64,000 nt of DNA from Acanthaster planci (taxonomy: Eukaryota; Echinodermata; Asteroidea; Valvatida; Acanthasteridae): positions 433,772-497,771 of the forward strand of contig NW_019091445.1 in the NCBI RefSeq assembly GCF_001949145.1, in the 5' to 3' direction. Shown here in pieces: positions 23,964 to 37,400 of this stretch. Below the pieces are notes generated by a model. It worked only from the letters and a program-made list of their open reading frames with translations. It was not told the origin of the DNA and searched no databases. Made by a program: the position numbers and the translations under genes. Every line of letters starts with the position of its first letter. The stretch's first letter is position 1.

Positions 23964-25432
23964 AGCCTGATGCCAGCAGTCACCCCCCCCCTAGTGTGAC
24001 CATTCATCAAGCCCACCTCAACACTAAAGGATTGCAGGAAGTCAGTCCCAGGCCGTCAACATAGCACATCATCTGGGTACTGTGTCTCCACCTTGACCCA
24101 GTGGATTGTTGGCATGTGTTATACAGCCAGATTAAAATATGCACTCCAGTTCCACTACATACGTACTGGTATCAACTATCTACATGTAGACGTATGGACA
24201 TACCAACTAAACAACCTCTAATTTCTTAATTGACATTCCTTTTATGCAAGTTGGCTCTTGTAGCTGCTCAATTCTCCCTTTGCAGGTGCATGTCCTCACA
24301 CTTTGGTTTCGAGGGCGCGCTGTGCGTACATACAATTTAAATGTATTTCACATGACTATTTAAAGATAAGAAAGGCTACTCACCATTGTGCTCCTTCACC
24401 TGTTGCAAATTCATGAGAGTAGAATTCCTATTCCAGCAAATTATTAAGACATTTTCAGTCCATATTTCATCGTCAGATATGCCATCATTAGCTTACAGGT
24501 GGTCGTCACATCTTGAAAGGTCAGAATCTCTCCACTTTTACCAGATCTTTCCTTTAACCTCGACTAGCAAAAGGAAGCAAGATTTATTACCTGTCTGACA
24601 AAAAAATAACAATTGCGTAATCTGAACAATCTGAATGCAGTACTCTGCAGTACGTTTTATTAAGTAAGTTTGCCACCTCCACATTTTGCTCTCTTGAAAA
24701 GTGTTCTGCAGTACAAGTAGCTCCATGGGGAATACCCAAGCAGACCCCACCCCCTGTGGTCGGCTTTCATCATCACCCTCCCCCCCCAACTTGTACACTG
24801 AAATATACACACGTGCTTTACATAGCTCTGTCAAGTACACTCGAGGGCCACAAAGTGTTAAGCACATGTATGGGGCACTACCTATGCAATGATGATTGAT
24901 GTCTCGCTACGTGGGTGCATACTTATTTATGTGCATGGATTCAACGTACACACATTGTACATGTACATGTGTACAGTAAAATTTCGGGAATGACGCTTTA
25001 ATGCTGTTCAATTAAATAAATTTGGTGCATCGGTAATCACAATAATATCTGAAATGCTCGAAAGTATAGCTATCAGATAAAATGGTTTAATGTGTGTACT
25101 GTAACTTGGCTTCTTTTTTCTTAATTTCAGATGTGTGACACTTAAATTACTTAAATTGTAAGTCAAAATTCTACAGATGGCATTTGGTACTTTAAGTTTA
25201 CTTGTTATGTCATTTGGCTCAAGCTTAAGCCCTAGCCAAAAAACAACTTCATTGCACTGCATCCTGCATAATCTGTGTCAAGACAGATTTGTTTAATTTA
25301 CTCTTTCAGAAGTAGCACAGAGGTGCTGGTGCAGCTGCATCTGAACGTGTAGGATGCATTACATTGTATCTATTCAGTGTGGGTTCAATTTCTTCCAGTA
25401 CCTGTATGTTACTGACATTGCCAGTTTCACTT

Positions 25433-25498
25433 TTAACCCTAGCTTGTGGGGTGTATGTAAACTCTTATTGAAATAGGATTGTAGACTGCTAGGGTTAA
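25433..25498. mobile_element. 66-bp mini-MITE with perfect 11-bp TIRs
   Basis: It starts TTAACCCTAGC and ends GCTAGGGTTAA, exact reverse complements. The interior (GGGGTGTATGTAAA...TTATTGAAAT) is shared with fragments at about 33487-33530 and at 41884-41900 plus 42064-42105. It therefore belongs to a dispersed family. Confidence 0.7.
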
Positions 25499-28109
25499 TG
25501 AATATGAGTCCTGAAATTCTTGAATAGGCTCTTTCTCATTCCATTTTATTTTTGTTTTCACCATACTAAATAATTAAGAAATTTGAGAGTTCAATTTGAA
25601 TAAAATCTGGGACACTGAGTTATCTGATTGCACATTAACATAATTTGAATTCCCCAGACTGAAGATACTGTTGCAGTACCTCGTAATTCCGGGCAAGCTT
25701 TTGCATAGCGTCCACTGTCTCTGGAATGGACTGGTTCCTTTGTGCCCTTTTTATCCATTGAAAACTGTGTTCTGAGGTATGTCTTATGTAACTAAGGAAA
25801 AGCTTGCCCTGAATCATGAGGTATAGCAACAGTGTCTTCAGCATGGAGAATTCAAATTATGTTCACATGATTTTAAAGAACTCAGTGTACCAGACTTTAT
25901 TCAAATTGTACTCACAAAAGGCTTATTAATTTGCATTCAATCATCACAAAGCGTATGATACGTGTTTGCATTAAACTAAATTGATGATTGAAATTTGTAC
26001 TTCCCATTTTAGTTCATGCATATGTTTGCTTTATGAATTTTCAAATGACTGCAGACTTAAATTTAGTTTATTTTTAGAAATATGAGAATTATATGTACAA
26101 AGCATGTGTTATCACGTGATTTTTGATGCAAAATGATTTAAGACTTATATTTTTATATAAAGATTGTTTAAATTGTTTTCTTGTTCCATTACTGAAAACA
26201 TGAAGTTTGAACATATTATATGCAAATTACAGATGTAATTTACACATGCAAAAGTAATATAATTCACAAAAGAGCATGCAGCCTAAAAGGCAGAGCTGAT
26301 GAAAATTTATTGTAAAATATGCAGTTAAGTGGATTTTGTCCACAGAAGAATGATAAGTTTGCCTCAGAGTTTGACCTCAGCATGACCCAGGATGCTGTGT
26401 AGCCATGTTCACACATTGTGAAAGAGATATTTTGTTAATATTGCCAATTTTTTGTACTTATTCAAAAACACTACATGTACAGGTATACTTGGAAAAATGC
26501 GATTTAAATTTTAATGACTAAAACTGATGCAAATTTTGGTGATTTAAACAATAAAACACACAATACCATTTTTTTTCTGCACTGATATGAAGTGCAAAAT
26601 ATGAAATGGTAAGGCAGTTCACTGGGGACGAAAGCTGCCAATCAATCAATCAAGAAGAGCATACTGGCTCCCATTCCTTGTAATCAATCATTCTTTCATT
26701 TCTCACTGTAACCTGTGCAAATCAGTAAGGGCTAGAGTCTTATGAGAGCCCAAAGGGCCTGTCAGAAATGTCGGGTTAAAGTCAGTGAATGTGTAGGCCT
26801 AAGTTCAAGTACCTCTATTCTTCAACATGTTCAAGAAAGTCCATAAATACTCTCTGGATTTGAAACTGCATTCTGATAATTTCTGTCCACCTATAGATGA
26901 AGACTTTAGAAACCTGACTCAAAAATGGAAACAATTCAACTTCAGATCCTTAGTTGGCGCACTATAACCAGAACCACTCAGTACCCACGCATATAAATCA
27001 TACATGTAACAAATCTGTTGTGAATAAAACACGTGTTCAACTTCTGATGGGACCATATCACTGGATTGTTATCTAAAGTAATAGAAGCAATGCTAAAGAC
27101 AAAATTAATTATGAATAACGTTACACATGGACTACAGTAACTTTTCGTGATCATACCTTGTACCGTTCAGGGCACACATGCGATATGCGTGAGCCCAAAC
27201 ATGCCGCCAATGCATGGATGATGGAGAATTAATTACATGCATTGTAACACCGGCCCGCGCGGCGGGCTGTGAGAAAGGGCTGGAAGTTATAACCAAACTT
27301 GATCAGTTTTATCCTAGCGGCTGCCTGAATGCACGTGTAGTACAGAGGTCGGTGGCTGGAAGCTGCTGCTGCAAAAAAAAAAAAAGTGCATACAAAAACA
27401 CATAAAATTATGTGTTGGGAATCGAACAAAGATGTAAACTTACCTGAAATGGCTGACAGACTGTAGGGCGCACATCATCGCCACTTATTACTATTGCGAA
27501 AAAACGTGCAGTTGGTGCCAAAGAGGCAAACTCCGTTTAGGCCTATTCGCACATATAAAATAATAGCATGAAGTAAGAAGGCTGTGCCTTTGTTTAATGC
27601 AAGACTTTAAAAACACTTTTAATTCGTGTCTAATGAACTTCATCTTCTTCTTCACTTGTTTATCAAGGACTCACCGGGTACAAGCAGCGGGCCCGGAGTA
27701 GTTATGGGTAGGCTATAATAACCATTTGGCACCTAGCTGGTGCGGTAATGGTAATGTTGTATTCCGAGCCACCTGGAATCTGCACCCCAAATAGGCTAGA
27801 ATTTCGTGTATTTTATTGTCATTAATGTTCTGTTCTTTAGTGATTTTTTGTATGCTGATGAAGGACACGGTAGAACGCCAATAAGTACATGTATGTCTTT
27901 CGCGCACTTTCAGTGAGCAAACTTTGGGTTTTAGCGAGGATTTCAGCAACAGCGCCCTCACTCACCAATAAACGAGTGGTTTTTTTTATTCATCATTAAA
28001 GACGTTTCCATCCAAAAACCATAAAGAGGTGCCAACAGTATAAGAGAAATGGAAAGTTGCACAAAAACATCATTCGAACTTTCCAGCACTGATGCGCAGG
28101 TATAACTAT

Positions 28110-28474
28110 CACCGTGACGAGGGTGTTTTGCATGCAAGCGCGCCGCCGCACCGCGTGCACACGTACGTACGTGCACACCACCGCCAGCGCCCTCTCTGCT
28201 CGAGAAGGCTCCGACCGGCCCAGCCCGCAAGTTAAGGAAAGGCGCGGCGGCTATATGCATTTACTACTACTTGTGGTGACAGTAAATCCTGCGCTGCGTA
28301 ATTTGTCGCGTCATGAATAAGCCATTCATGCACATTCTTTTCATATTGAAATTCCATTAGTTTCTCATCTGGAAGTTCCTTTCTGCTGTGAACCAAACGG
28401 TATTTCGTGGTGGCTGGGGGGCCTGGTCCTGTCGATTGCCAGGTGAGCCTACTTAGGCCAACGTTAGGACGGTA
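28110..28474 (+). promoter_or_regulatory. CpG-rich patch and likely promoter/5' UTR of the ANO7 gene
   Basis: Around 28135-28255 the DNA is far richer in CG dinucleotides than its surroundings (GCGCGCCGCCGCACCGCGTG and similar). It contains a near-palindrome at 28155-28176 centred on ACGTACGTACGT with GTGCAC at both ends. It lies 220-340 bases ahead of the ANO7 start codon. The promoter role is inferred from base composition and position. I see no clear TATA box. Confidence 0.45.
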
Positions 28475-31400
28475 ATGTCGCAGAGAAACGGTCATACCGC
28501 AAGCAGTCGCGGTGGCGCTGACGGACTGACTAACTCAGCCATCGCAATGGACAACTACGGATCGACAGATGAAACGACCACTTTTGCCAATTCTGAGTAC
28601 CTGGTGAGTTTGATCGTAGCTTCATTCAATTGTTGGCTTTATCCCGTTCAATTCCCCAGTTAAGCCTAACCCCAAAAGGCATGATGAGGGGGTGTATGGC
28701 ACATGCACACATTCCCGCAATGGGGCCGGGATTGTAGTCCAAACTCTTGATCAAGGAGTTCACTTCACGCGCCCATACTCGTACACGTAGGGCTTTCGCT
28801 TGTAGAAATGTAGACCTGAGCCTGCCTGTGTGTACATGTACACTAGCCCGAGTACATGGCACTTTTGGACCCTACAAATCACTTTTTTTTAATATTTGGA
28901 CATGGTCTGGCGATATATGGTAGGGTCCAAGCATGGTGCTTTGACCATGGAGGAAGGAGGGGATAAACACATGGCAGTAATGTGTGTGCGCGAGCACGAC
29001 AAGCTGGTTCAGTTTCCCCTCCCCCATTCCTAGTCATCCCCCACATGGACATCACTTAACACTTCATCTGAGAAAAAGTTTTTCCAAGTGAATGCGTCAA
29101 TATAAATTTCTGTGCTCCATATAACTTTTTAGGACGTTGTTACTTTCTGATGGCTAGTACATGTACACGTACACGTACATGTACCATTTAAATCATTGCA
29201 AAGGGAAAATAGGCCCAGTGATCAGGTGATGTCTGTAATGCATACATGGAACTCTCACTGTTAAAACTTATCTGAAATGGGCGTTTACATTCAAGGAAAA
29301 ACTACATCCACTTGAGGTTTAACTTTCACTATCATCAAAAAGCACTGCATATTGGATAAAATGTATACTGTCTGTGTGTTTTCGCATCAAACACATTTTG
29401 GGGGTCTCAGTCGTGAAATTGTAGCAAAGAGTGAAATCAATCCAGAAGTTAAGATTCACTGAAATAATGTTGCATACTTCCCACAAACCATTTTACATGC
29501 ACAAAGTTAAAAGAGCCTTAACATGCCACCAAGGTTATGATACGATGCATTGGAATCTGAGATTTACAAATGTACAGTACACAATCTACTAAATAACTTT
29601 TTACAGGTAGCCAACTTGGATTTGATTGAAGCATTTACAATGTCAATGATAATCATCTCCTTGCCCTCCAGTGTGTGTTGTGTGTTCAATACGGTCGTTT
29701 CTCAGTAGTGTGCCACCGAGAGTTTGCAACGCTTTATTAGCGCATCACAATGCATGAAATGTATCGACCCAATGTGTGTTGGAAAGGGTCTCACATTTCG
29801 AGCATTGTGAATGTCCAACCTGTCACCTGTAGGCCCCTATATAGCATTTTTTTCAGAGATGCAGCGACTTCTAAACTTTCCCTGGTTTGCGTATTGTGCT
29901 TGCAAAATGTTAGTTTGAAAGGCCACACTTGCACTGTACATTTTAGTTTATTTTTGGGAGATTTCAGTTTTCAGTGAGACATCAGAATTTCAAAAATCAG
30001 AAATTGACCAAAATTGAATTTCCTTTCCCATGTGCCCTCGGAAAAAAATAAAGATCTATTGTTCAATTGAGATACTGGTATTTAAAAAAATTGCCCATAA
30101 CCTGTTAACTCTTTTAAAAACTAGATGTACGTGTAAAAATAGCAAAAGCTATTTAAGCGTCTGTCAAACAGGTGGTCATCAACATATAAATTTGTCAAGT
30201 ATTTTCCTTTGAACACTTTTTGTTAAATAGGATATTTTGGTTTTGGAAGATGGAGTTTTACCTGTTTACTCTCTAAGAGACTTTGAGAAGGGTAAATTAC
30301 ATGTACATGGAGGAGAAAAAACCAAAAAGTTTAATTTTTGTCTAAACATGGTCAACTATATACATGTGCCCTAGCCCAGGTTGGACGCCAGTCTCCCTAA
30401 CGCAGTGTAGCCAGGGAGTCCACCTGGGCTACCTACCACAAAACCACTGTACCTGGGATAAAGCAAAGCAGTTTGTACAGTAAGTGACTTTAGTGGCCAA
30501 ATAATGTCCACCAGAAAATTCGGGATGAATTTGTATTACCAAAAAAATTACAAATATTAGAAATCCTGTGTGTTTTTGGAGGGAAAGGGAATAATTAAAA
30601 AAACATATGTAACATGCACTTGTATTGGTATGGTGCATATACACATACATGTACATGTACATCCATGCACTGCATAAATTTAATAACATATTGTACTTTA
30701 CATGTGTATCTAGTGCAAGTGTTTGTTGATTGAAAGGATCGGTTATTGGCATTCGTGAACAAAATTGTACTGTCTATTGGGCCAATTTTCTATGCTCGAG
30801 AGAACTTGTAAGCATATGGCAGTATTGGCTTTCATTTTACATGTACATGTAGGCCTTCTGGATGAGTGGTTTTGTATATTAAAGTCAGTGCACATGTACA
30901 TGTAGGCCTGGTTGTTATATTGGTTAACAATAATTAACGCATTCACAGAGGGTTGTATCTGACATACTGTACATGTATGTACTATGAACCTACTGTTAAT
31001 CATGTGCGTTGTAAATATTTCAGTAGAGATTAGTGATGTTCATACATGATACGTAAAAATGGGTACAAATTAAAATAATAATGAAGTTTCAGTAGGTTTA
31101 AGGATCTTCCTTAAAATGCTACTGGCAGATTGTAGGGCTACATTTACATCTGTGTTCTTACTTGGATAAACAAGCCAAAACAAAAGTACATGTACAATTA
31201 TCATTTTCATGAATATAATACCAGTACATGTGTATTAGGCATGACATGTAACCGTACTCACAGGTACGCATGTAGGTACCTCCTTACGTACATATATTTG
31301 CACCAATGAATAAGTATTAGCCTATGTGCGCTAACCTTGCATACGTACATGTATCTACAGTAGTGTGGACTTGTGAACAAAAGATGTCCACACGATGCAG

Positions 31401-34400
31401 GAAGGGACTTACATGTACATGTATGTACGTTCTGCGGACCTACCCGTGTCCACAGGACATTTCCCCTTCTCTGAAAAAGAAGTTAAGAGACAATTTGGGG
31501 TTAGGGTCATCCATCATGAAAGGAAGAGGAACAGTCAAGGACAACTTTTTAACAAAAATCCAGTTGAAAATTGTGTTCCTAGTTTAAGAAAAATGAGTAT
31601 TTTCATCACATTTCCTGAACTGCACGAAAACAAAGGAATATCCACACCAGGCACCTGTACGTGAATGTAACATAAGTAGGGGTGTAGGCGTGGCATACAT
31701 GTACATACGTGCAGTGTGGACCTCGATCTGCACAAAAGAAGTCCACATAATGTTGGGTGCGATGGTGTTGTAGGGACTCGCACACGTACACACAATGTTT
31801 TCCCCTGTCTGAAAAAATGAAGAGGAACAGTCCAGGAGATCATCATAAAAAAATCCAGCTCGAAGGAATTATTCTACACTGTAGTTGGGGAAAAAGGAAC
31901 ATATTCCACAAGATTCCTTAATTAACCCTAACCCCCAAGGCTCCTGCACTAGAAAGCATACTGAACCTCACAAAATCCAACATGTACTTGTCTGTGTACT
32001 TGTACATGTACATGCAGGTTAGTGTACCAAATCTGATAAACTCCAACAGAATGAGNNNNNNNNNNNNNCCTCAGGTACAGTACCAAACCTGCCGAAACCT
32101 CACAAAACCTGCTGTTGGAGTATGGCAGGTTTTGGGCAGATAGGGTTTTTAAAATGCTGACAAGTACACATTTTGTACTGGTATGCTAAACAGGGGTCAT
32201 TGGTTTGGGGTGTGTGCTCACTGCCTAAACTGATGAACTTAATTCTGAAAATTATGTCATATGTCCATGTTCCTCTTTTGTGTGTACCATTTAGAATTCC
32301 ACGTACATGTACATACATGTATATGTACCTGTACATTGTACTTTGTTGACATGTTTCAGTGTGCTGCCTGTTAACTCATATGAAGTAATGAATAGGCCTA
32401 TACTGTACTTTGTACGTGGGTCTGCTTAATAAATCAATACAACCTTGCCGTGTACATATTGAACTGATACATGTACATGTACAGTACTCAAACAAATTTC
32501 ATGACCCCTTTTTTCCTAACTTGTAATCTTTTTCCAAGCAATGAGTGCTGTGGAGTTCTTTCAGCTTTTTGTTTGTCTGGTGTTCTCATTGGAATAGAAA
32601 ATTTAAAAAGTGTTTCAAAACATCAAATGCACATTTTCAGTAGTAAAATATTAAAATATCTCATGTACAGTTTTTGTACATGTGAAAATAAGTACACTCA
32701 ACATAAAAAAAATGGTCCTTAACGTTTTTTTGAGTAGTGTACAATGTATATGCCTACATGTATGTGTGTACATGTGCATCCCTGTAACTGTGTGCAGGCT
32801 ATCAGGCTATTGGTAAATTATACAACAGTACATGTACAGTAGTACATCATTACATGCATGACACGCACCATACCCTGTATGCATAATTATTGTATAACAT
32901 ATACATGTACAATAGCCCCATTGTAATACATGTACCTGTACACCTGTGCACTATTTGATCTGTTCACTGAGTTACTGTAGTCTGGTAGTATACATGTACA
33001 TGTGCATGCACATCTACAGTAGTGCCAATTGTGTAAATGTTCCCGTCAATGCATTACAGTAGTGAACACTTGTACATACATGTACACGTAGTAATCTTAA
33101 GGTGGGTAGCCGTGTTAGTCCATCCAAAACCGTATTGAGAGTTTAAGTAGCATTTAAAGACTAGCTGAGTGGATAAATCACGTAAGCTTTCATAGTAACA
33201 ACCACTTCATCAGATGTGGTGAAATAACACATCATCAGCACAGAAATATAACATACAGTGTGCAAGTACTGAAGTAGTAGATTTGACCTGGAACAGTTTT
33301 TGTGTATTTCAGGATGGTGATGAAGACGAAGGAGTGCCCGTTGAGTTCAGTGTTCGCAAAGCCAACGATGATCCTGGCACATACTTCAATGATGGCAAGA
33401 GAAAAATTGGTAGGAATTACTAGTATGAACTAAACGTTTAATGTACTAGATATCATCTTTGGTGCTTTTATGTTGTTATTCTTAATACTAACCCCCTAGG
33501 GTGTATGTAAAATCATATTGAAATCGGGGGATTGTTTTAATAGATATGATAGATAGAGCTTGAAAGTTGACCCCTGATGGCGTGCTTCCGGATCCCTTGG
33601 ATTGGAAAAATAACGTGTAAAGATTTCAAAATTTGTAATGTTTCTCTTTCAGTTACTTCTTAAGACTCGATCTACTCGTGAAAAGGCCTTGTGTAAAATA
33701 CTGTAAAATACCGAAAAATAACGTGTAAAGATTTCAAAATTTGTAATGTTTCTCTTTCAGTTACTTCTTAAGACTCGATCTACTCGTGAAAAGGCCTTGT
33801 GTAAAATACTTGCGAGCATATCAGCTTATGGAAACGGAAAAACTACCTGATCTTAAAGAGAGATATCCTGCCAAAAATTGACCTATATGCATCCCTTCTG
33901 AAAATTGAAAATACATGAAGAACAGTGAAATTCGGTGGTTATCCAGATAACCGATCGAGTATCCAATATTCAAATTGCCAAACAGCAATTCAGACCAAGA
34001 ATAAACACTTTTCTTGTGCATTCCTATGTAACAGATGATTTTTTTGCAACTGTGCATGTACATACATACATGTACATATGTATTTTATCTGAAGGATCTT
34101 TCATCCTACCTGAATGAAGCAGGTTTTAAATTTGCATATTTTGTGAGAAACGAGAATCCAAGTGATTGCAAATGCCCCCACCAAAACAAAAGGCGACGCT
34201 TTTGGGAAAAGGGAAGTGGGTAGGAATAAGGAAAGTACACGTATTTATATATAAATATATATTTTTTTGCATTTGGCAGAAAATGCTTAAAATAAAAAAA
34301 TTGCTTTTTCACCAATTTCAGTCAGTGACCATGCCATGATCTATCTCTGTAGTTATGCCTGGTAACCTGAATCTGGTAGATCAAATACATGTACATGCAC

Positions 34401-37400
34401 ATTATGTGCTAGTACTCCTAGTTGACAAAGGTGTAATTAACAAAGTTGGTCCCCGACTCAGACTCTGGTTTAATTGATCCATTTTCTGTGGTACCGGTAT
34501 GTGGAATACCGCTGAACCTTGAAAAGTCTTTAACTTTACCTGTTTGGGTGTTTTCCATTCGAAGATTTCGTGATAGTTCTCGAGGAGGAGAAGCTGTCGG
34601 AGAAGCAGAAACAGAAGAAGGCGAGAGAAGAGCAGGAGCGTATAGAGAAGAACCTGCCCCCTGAGGAAGATGAGTCAGTCCAGCAGGAGGCATGGCGCAA
34701 GAAGTTCCTGGACAACCTGAGAAGGTGGGTGAAGAAGGGAAATTGTGACGTACAGCTGTGCTGATCAGTTAATCAACTCAGATATTTGATTGTTTATCCA
34801 ATAGTCAGATATTTATTCTCCAACTCGAATGAAAATCAGATGGAGTAAAAAGTGGTGAAATGAAGAAGGGGAACCTTCAATTATTTGGCTACAACATGAC
34901 ATTCCAAAAGCATACATTTCATGATGTGATGAGTGATCTTAAAGGCAGCTACATGTAAATGCATGTACCTGTCCAAGAATTGCAACAAGGCCAAAAGTTT
35001 GTCCATTTTACTTGTTAGAAACATGAATGTGCGCAGTTTGTTTTTGCTTTGTTGGAATTTGGTACATTTTTATGAATAGTCAATAATTAGTTCAAAGGCT
35101 TAAATATAAATATTCAATTATTCAAGTTAACTCAGCCCTAATGTGATCCTGGCTTAAGGCCTGATTCAGATGTTGTTAGAAAAAGGGATTTTTTTTCTCA
35201 AGGTCATACATGTGAATTTTGATTGTCAGTGCTATTCCCTGGCATGCCATGCAGTGTATCATTTCTCCCAAGTTGAACGAAAAGGCCCCTCTCCCAACCA
35301 TCCAGACTGATTTTAATTCTCCGCAGGTATGGCCTGGAGATTGAGCTGGACGTGGCTGAAAGCGACAAGAAGACGATAACATACTACAAGCTTCACGCAC
35401 CGTGGAGCGTGCTGGAATTCTTTGCCGAAGAGCTGAATTTCAGGGCTCCGTTACAGGTACACATTACCATATGTCACTGGGCAGACTGTACGGCAGGAAG
35501 ATGTAGAGGAGTATCATCAGCTAATGTAGGGAGAGTTTGCGGCACATGTAACATGTACTTCTCCGATGTGCATATTTGCGCATGGCTCCCGTCATGGGTA
35601 CACCACTTTGAACGTCGCGGGGGAGAAAAATGGTGACTATTAATCACCAGCACGTTTACGGTTTAACCTTTGCAAGATATACTCTGCTTATGTTACAGAT
35701 CAGGTAACAGTTTTTGTACCGTTTTCAAAATAGTTGTTTTTGCTTTTTATTTTGATATGCAATTTTTTACCGTAAGTTATGAACTTCATTCATACATATG
35801 CATCAAAAACTTCCAGTTCTATATGCAACATTTACTCGTTAAACTTTTTTTTCCTCTTAAGTCAGGCATTATCTGACTGTTCTGAATGGCTTAAATACAA
35901 GATCCATTGACAAAAGAACAGTAGATCTTGTTTTCAATTTCATTTGTTCCTTCAGTGGTATCCTTGTAACACAAAGTGGACCCATGATTGGAGCCGTACA
36001 TAGTACATGTAGTGGTTTGTGTTTCTTTACATTGTAATTGATGACCACAGTTAATGTATTTTAGTTTTTATTCATGGTGTCAGTATGCACCTGTACATAT
36101 GAAGCGGTGTGTGATTAGGAGATTAGGGCTTTATCAAGTCTACATGAATGTCTGTGCTCATATAATATCTAGAACTTTGAAAAGTTCTGTGAACATACAT
36201 GAACCCATTGTGCACTTTCATTCTGAACACTTCAACCTAATGGCATTGGTGATATCTTGCACAAAGCCTATGCCGAATACAGTTTTTTTTTCCTTCCGAA
36301 ATGTTTACTGTTAACGGTGGGAGGGGGACTTCATTCACGTTCTTTTTTCAAGGTGAATCTGATAAGTTCTTGTGGTAAATCAAAATCCTAATTGCAAAAC
36401 CCTTAAATGCTCCAGCATTCAAATACATGTACATGAACATTTCAGTCATGTCAGTCTTAACATTTCACTTAACAAGTAAAGTGCACAGAGCTTTATCCGG
36501 ATGAGGCGGTTTGAAAAAAGCCTCAAGCGCAAAGCCTTATACAGGTATTTTTCAGGGCTCGGACATTGGGAGTGTTTTCTAAATTCACAAGCTGACCTTT
36601 TGAAACATATATACCCTACACTCAAACACTGAACAGTGACAACAGAGACATTGGTGTATGCTGGATAGCCTGGAAGATTCAGCGCCTTTGGGGGGAAGAA
36701 AGAGCAAAACCTTTGCAATGTATTATATCTATAAACCTTTTGTGGCCTCTCTGAGGGATGAGGCTATATTTGGCACCGTTTGCACACTTTTGGAAGTTAA
36801 GGAAACAAAACAGGAAAACACTTGTAAATACCCTCCTATTATCACTTGAGAAAAACATTTTGCTCCCTTTGTGGGGAGGGGGGTTGTCCAAGGCCCCCAT
36901 TGGCCCCCACCCCCCTGAATCCGCTTTTGAGGTCGGAAAGTGCAGATGCACCTCCAGTCAGTTGTTTAACTCAAAAACGTTGATGGAAAGCCTTTCATTG
37001 AAAGGTGACAAAGCCTTTCATTGAAAAGTGACAAAGCCTTTCATTGAAAGGTGACAAAGCCTTTCGTCGAAAGGTGACACTACGGTACCAGTAGATATCT
37101 TTCTTTTTTATACTGTACAGACTTTGCACAAGGACCGGACATGTACTTCTGGAATGATCTTTGTACATTAAATCCCGTATACATTTATGATCGATAGCAC
37201 ATGTATGTAGTTCTATACTGCATGCATGGAAGTACCAGCATATTGCGTTGTGTGTCTATTTTTTATGTTGTGTTTTATTCCTTTTTCTCACCGTGCATGA
37301 TTGGACATCCCTGCTGGAAATAAACAAGATGTTGCTGTTATTTGCCTGATCATGTTTTCAGACTGTGTTACTAAAAGGAAAGTTTTTTTTGCAGTTTACA

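Larger units (their letters stand above)
23964..28474. other. Spacer between TRPM and ANO7 genes
   Basis: The first part is presumably TRPM 3' UTR; AATAAA words occur near 25015 and 25600. I see no further exon and specifically no NUDIX-type exon. There is a 66-bp inverted-repeat element (25433-25498), a poly-A run near 27372 and, close to ANO7, a short CpG-rich patch. The rest is AT-rich DNA with no recognisable content. Confidence 0.5.

Noticed and set aside
23964-25900. Possible NUDT9-like extension of the TRPM gene
   Set aside because: The last coding exon ends in a normal stop. No exon with a NUDIX motif or matching phase was found downstream.
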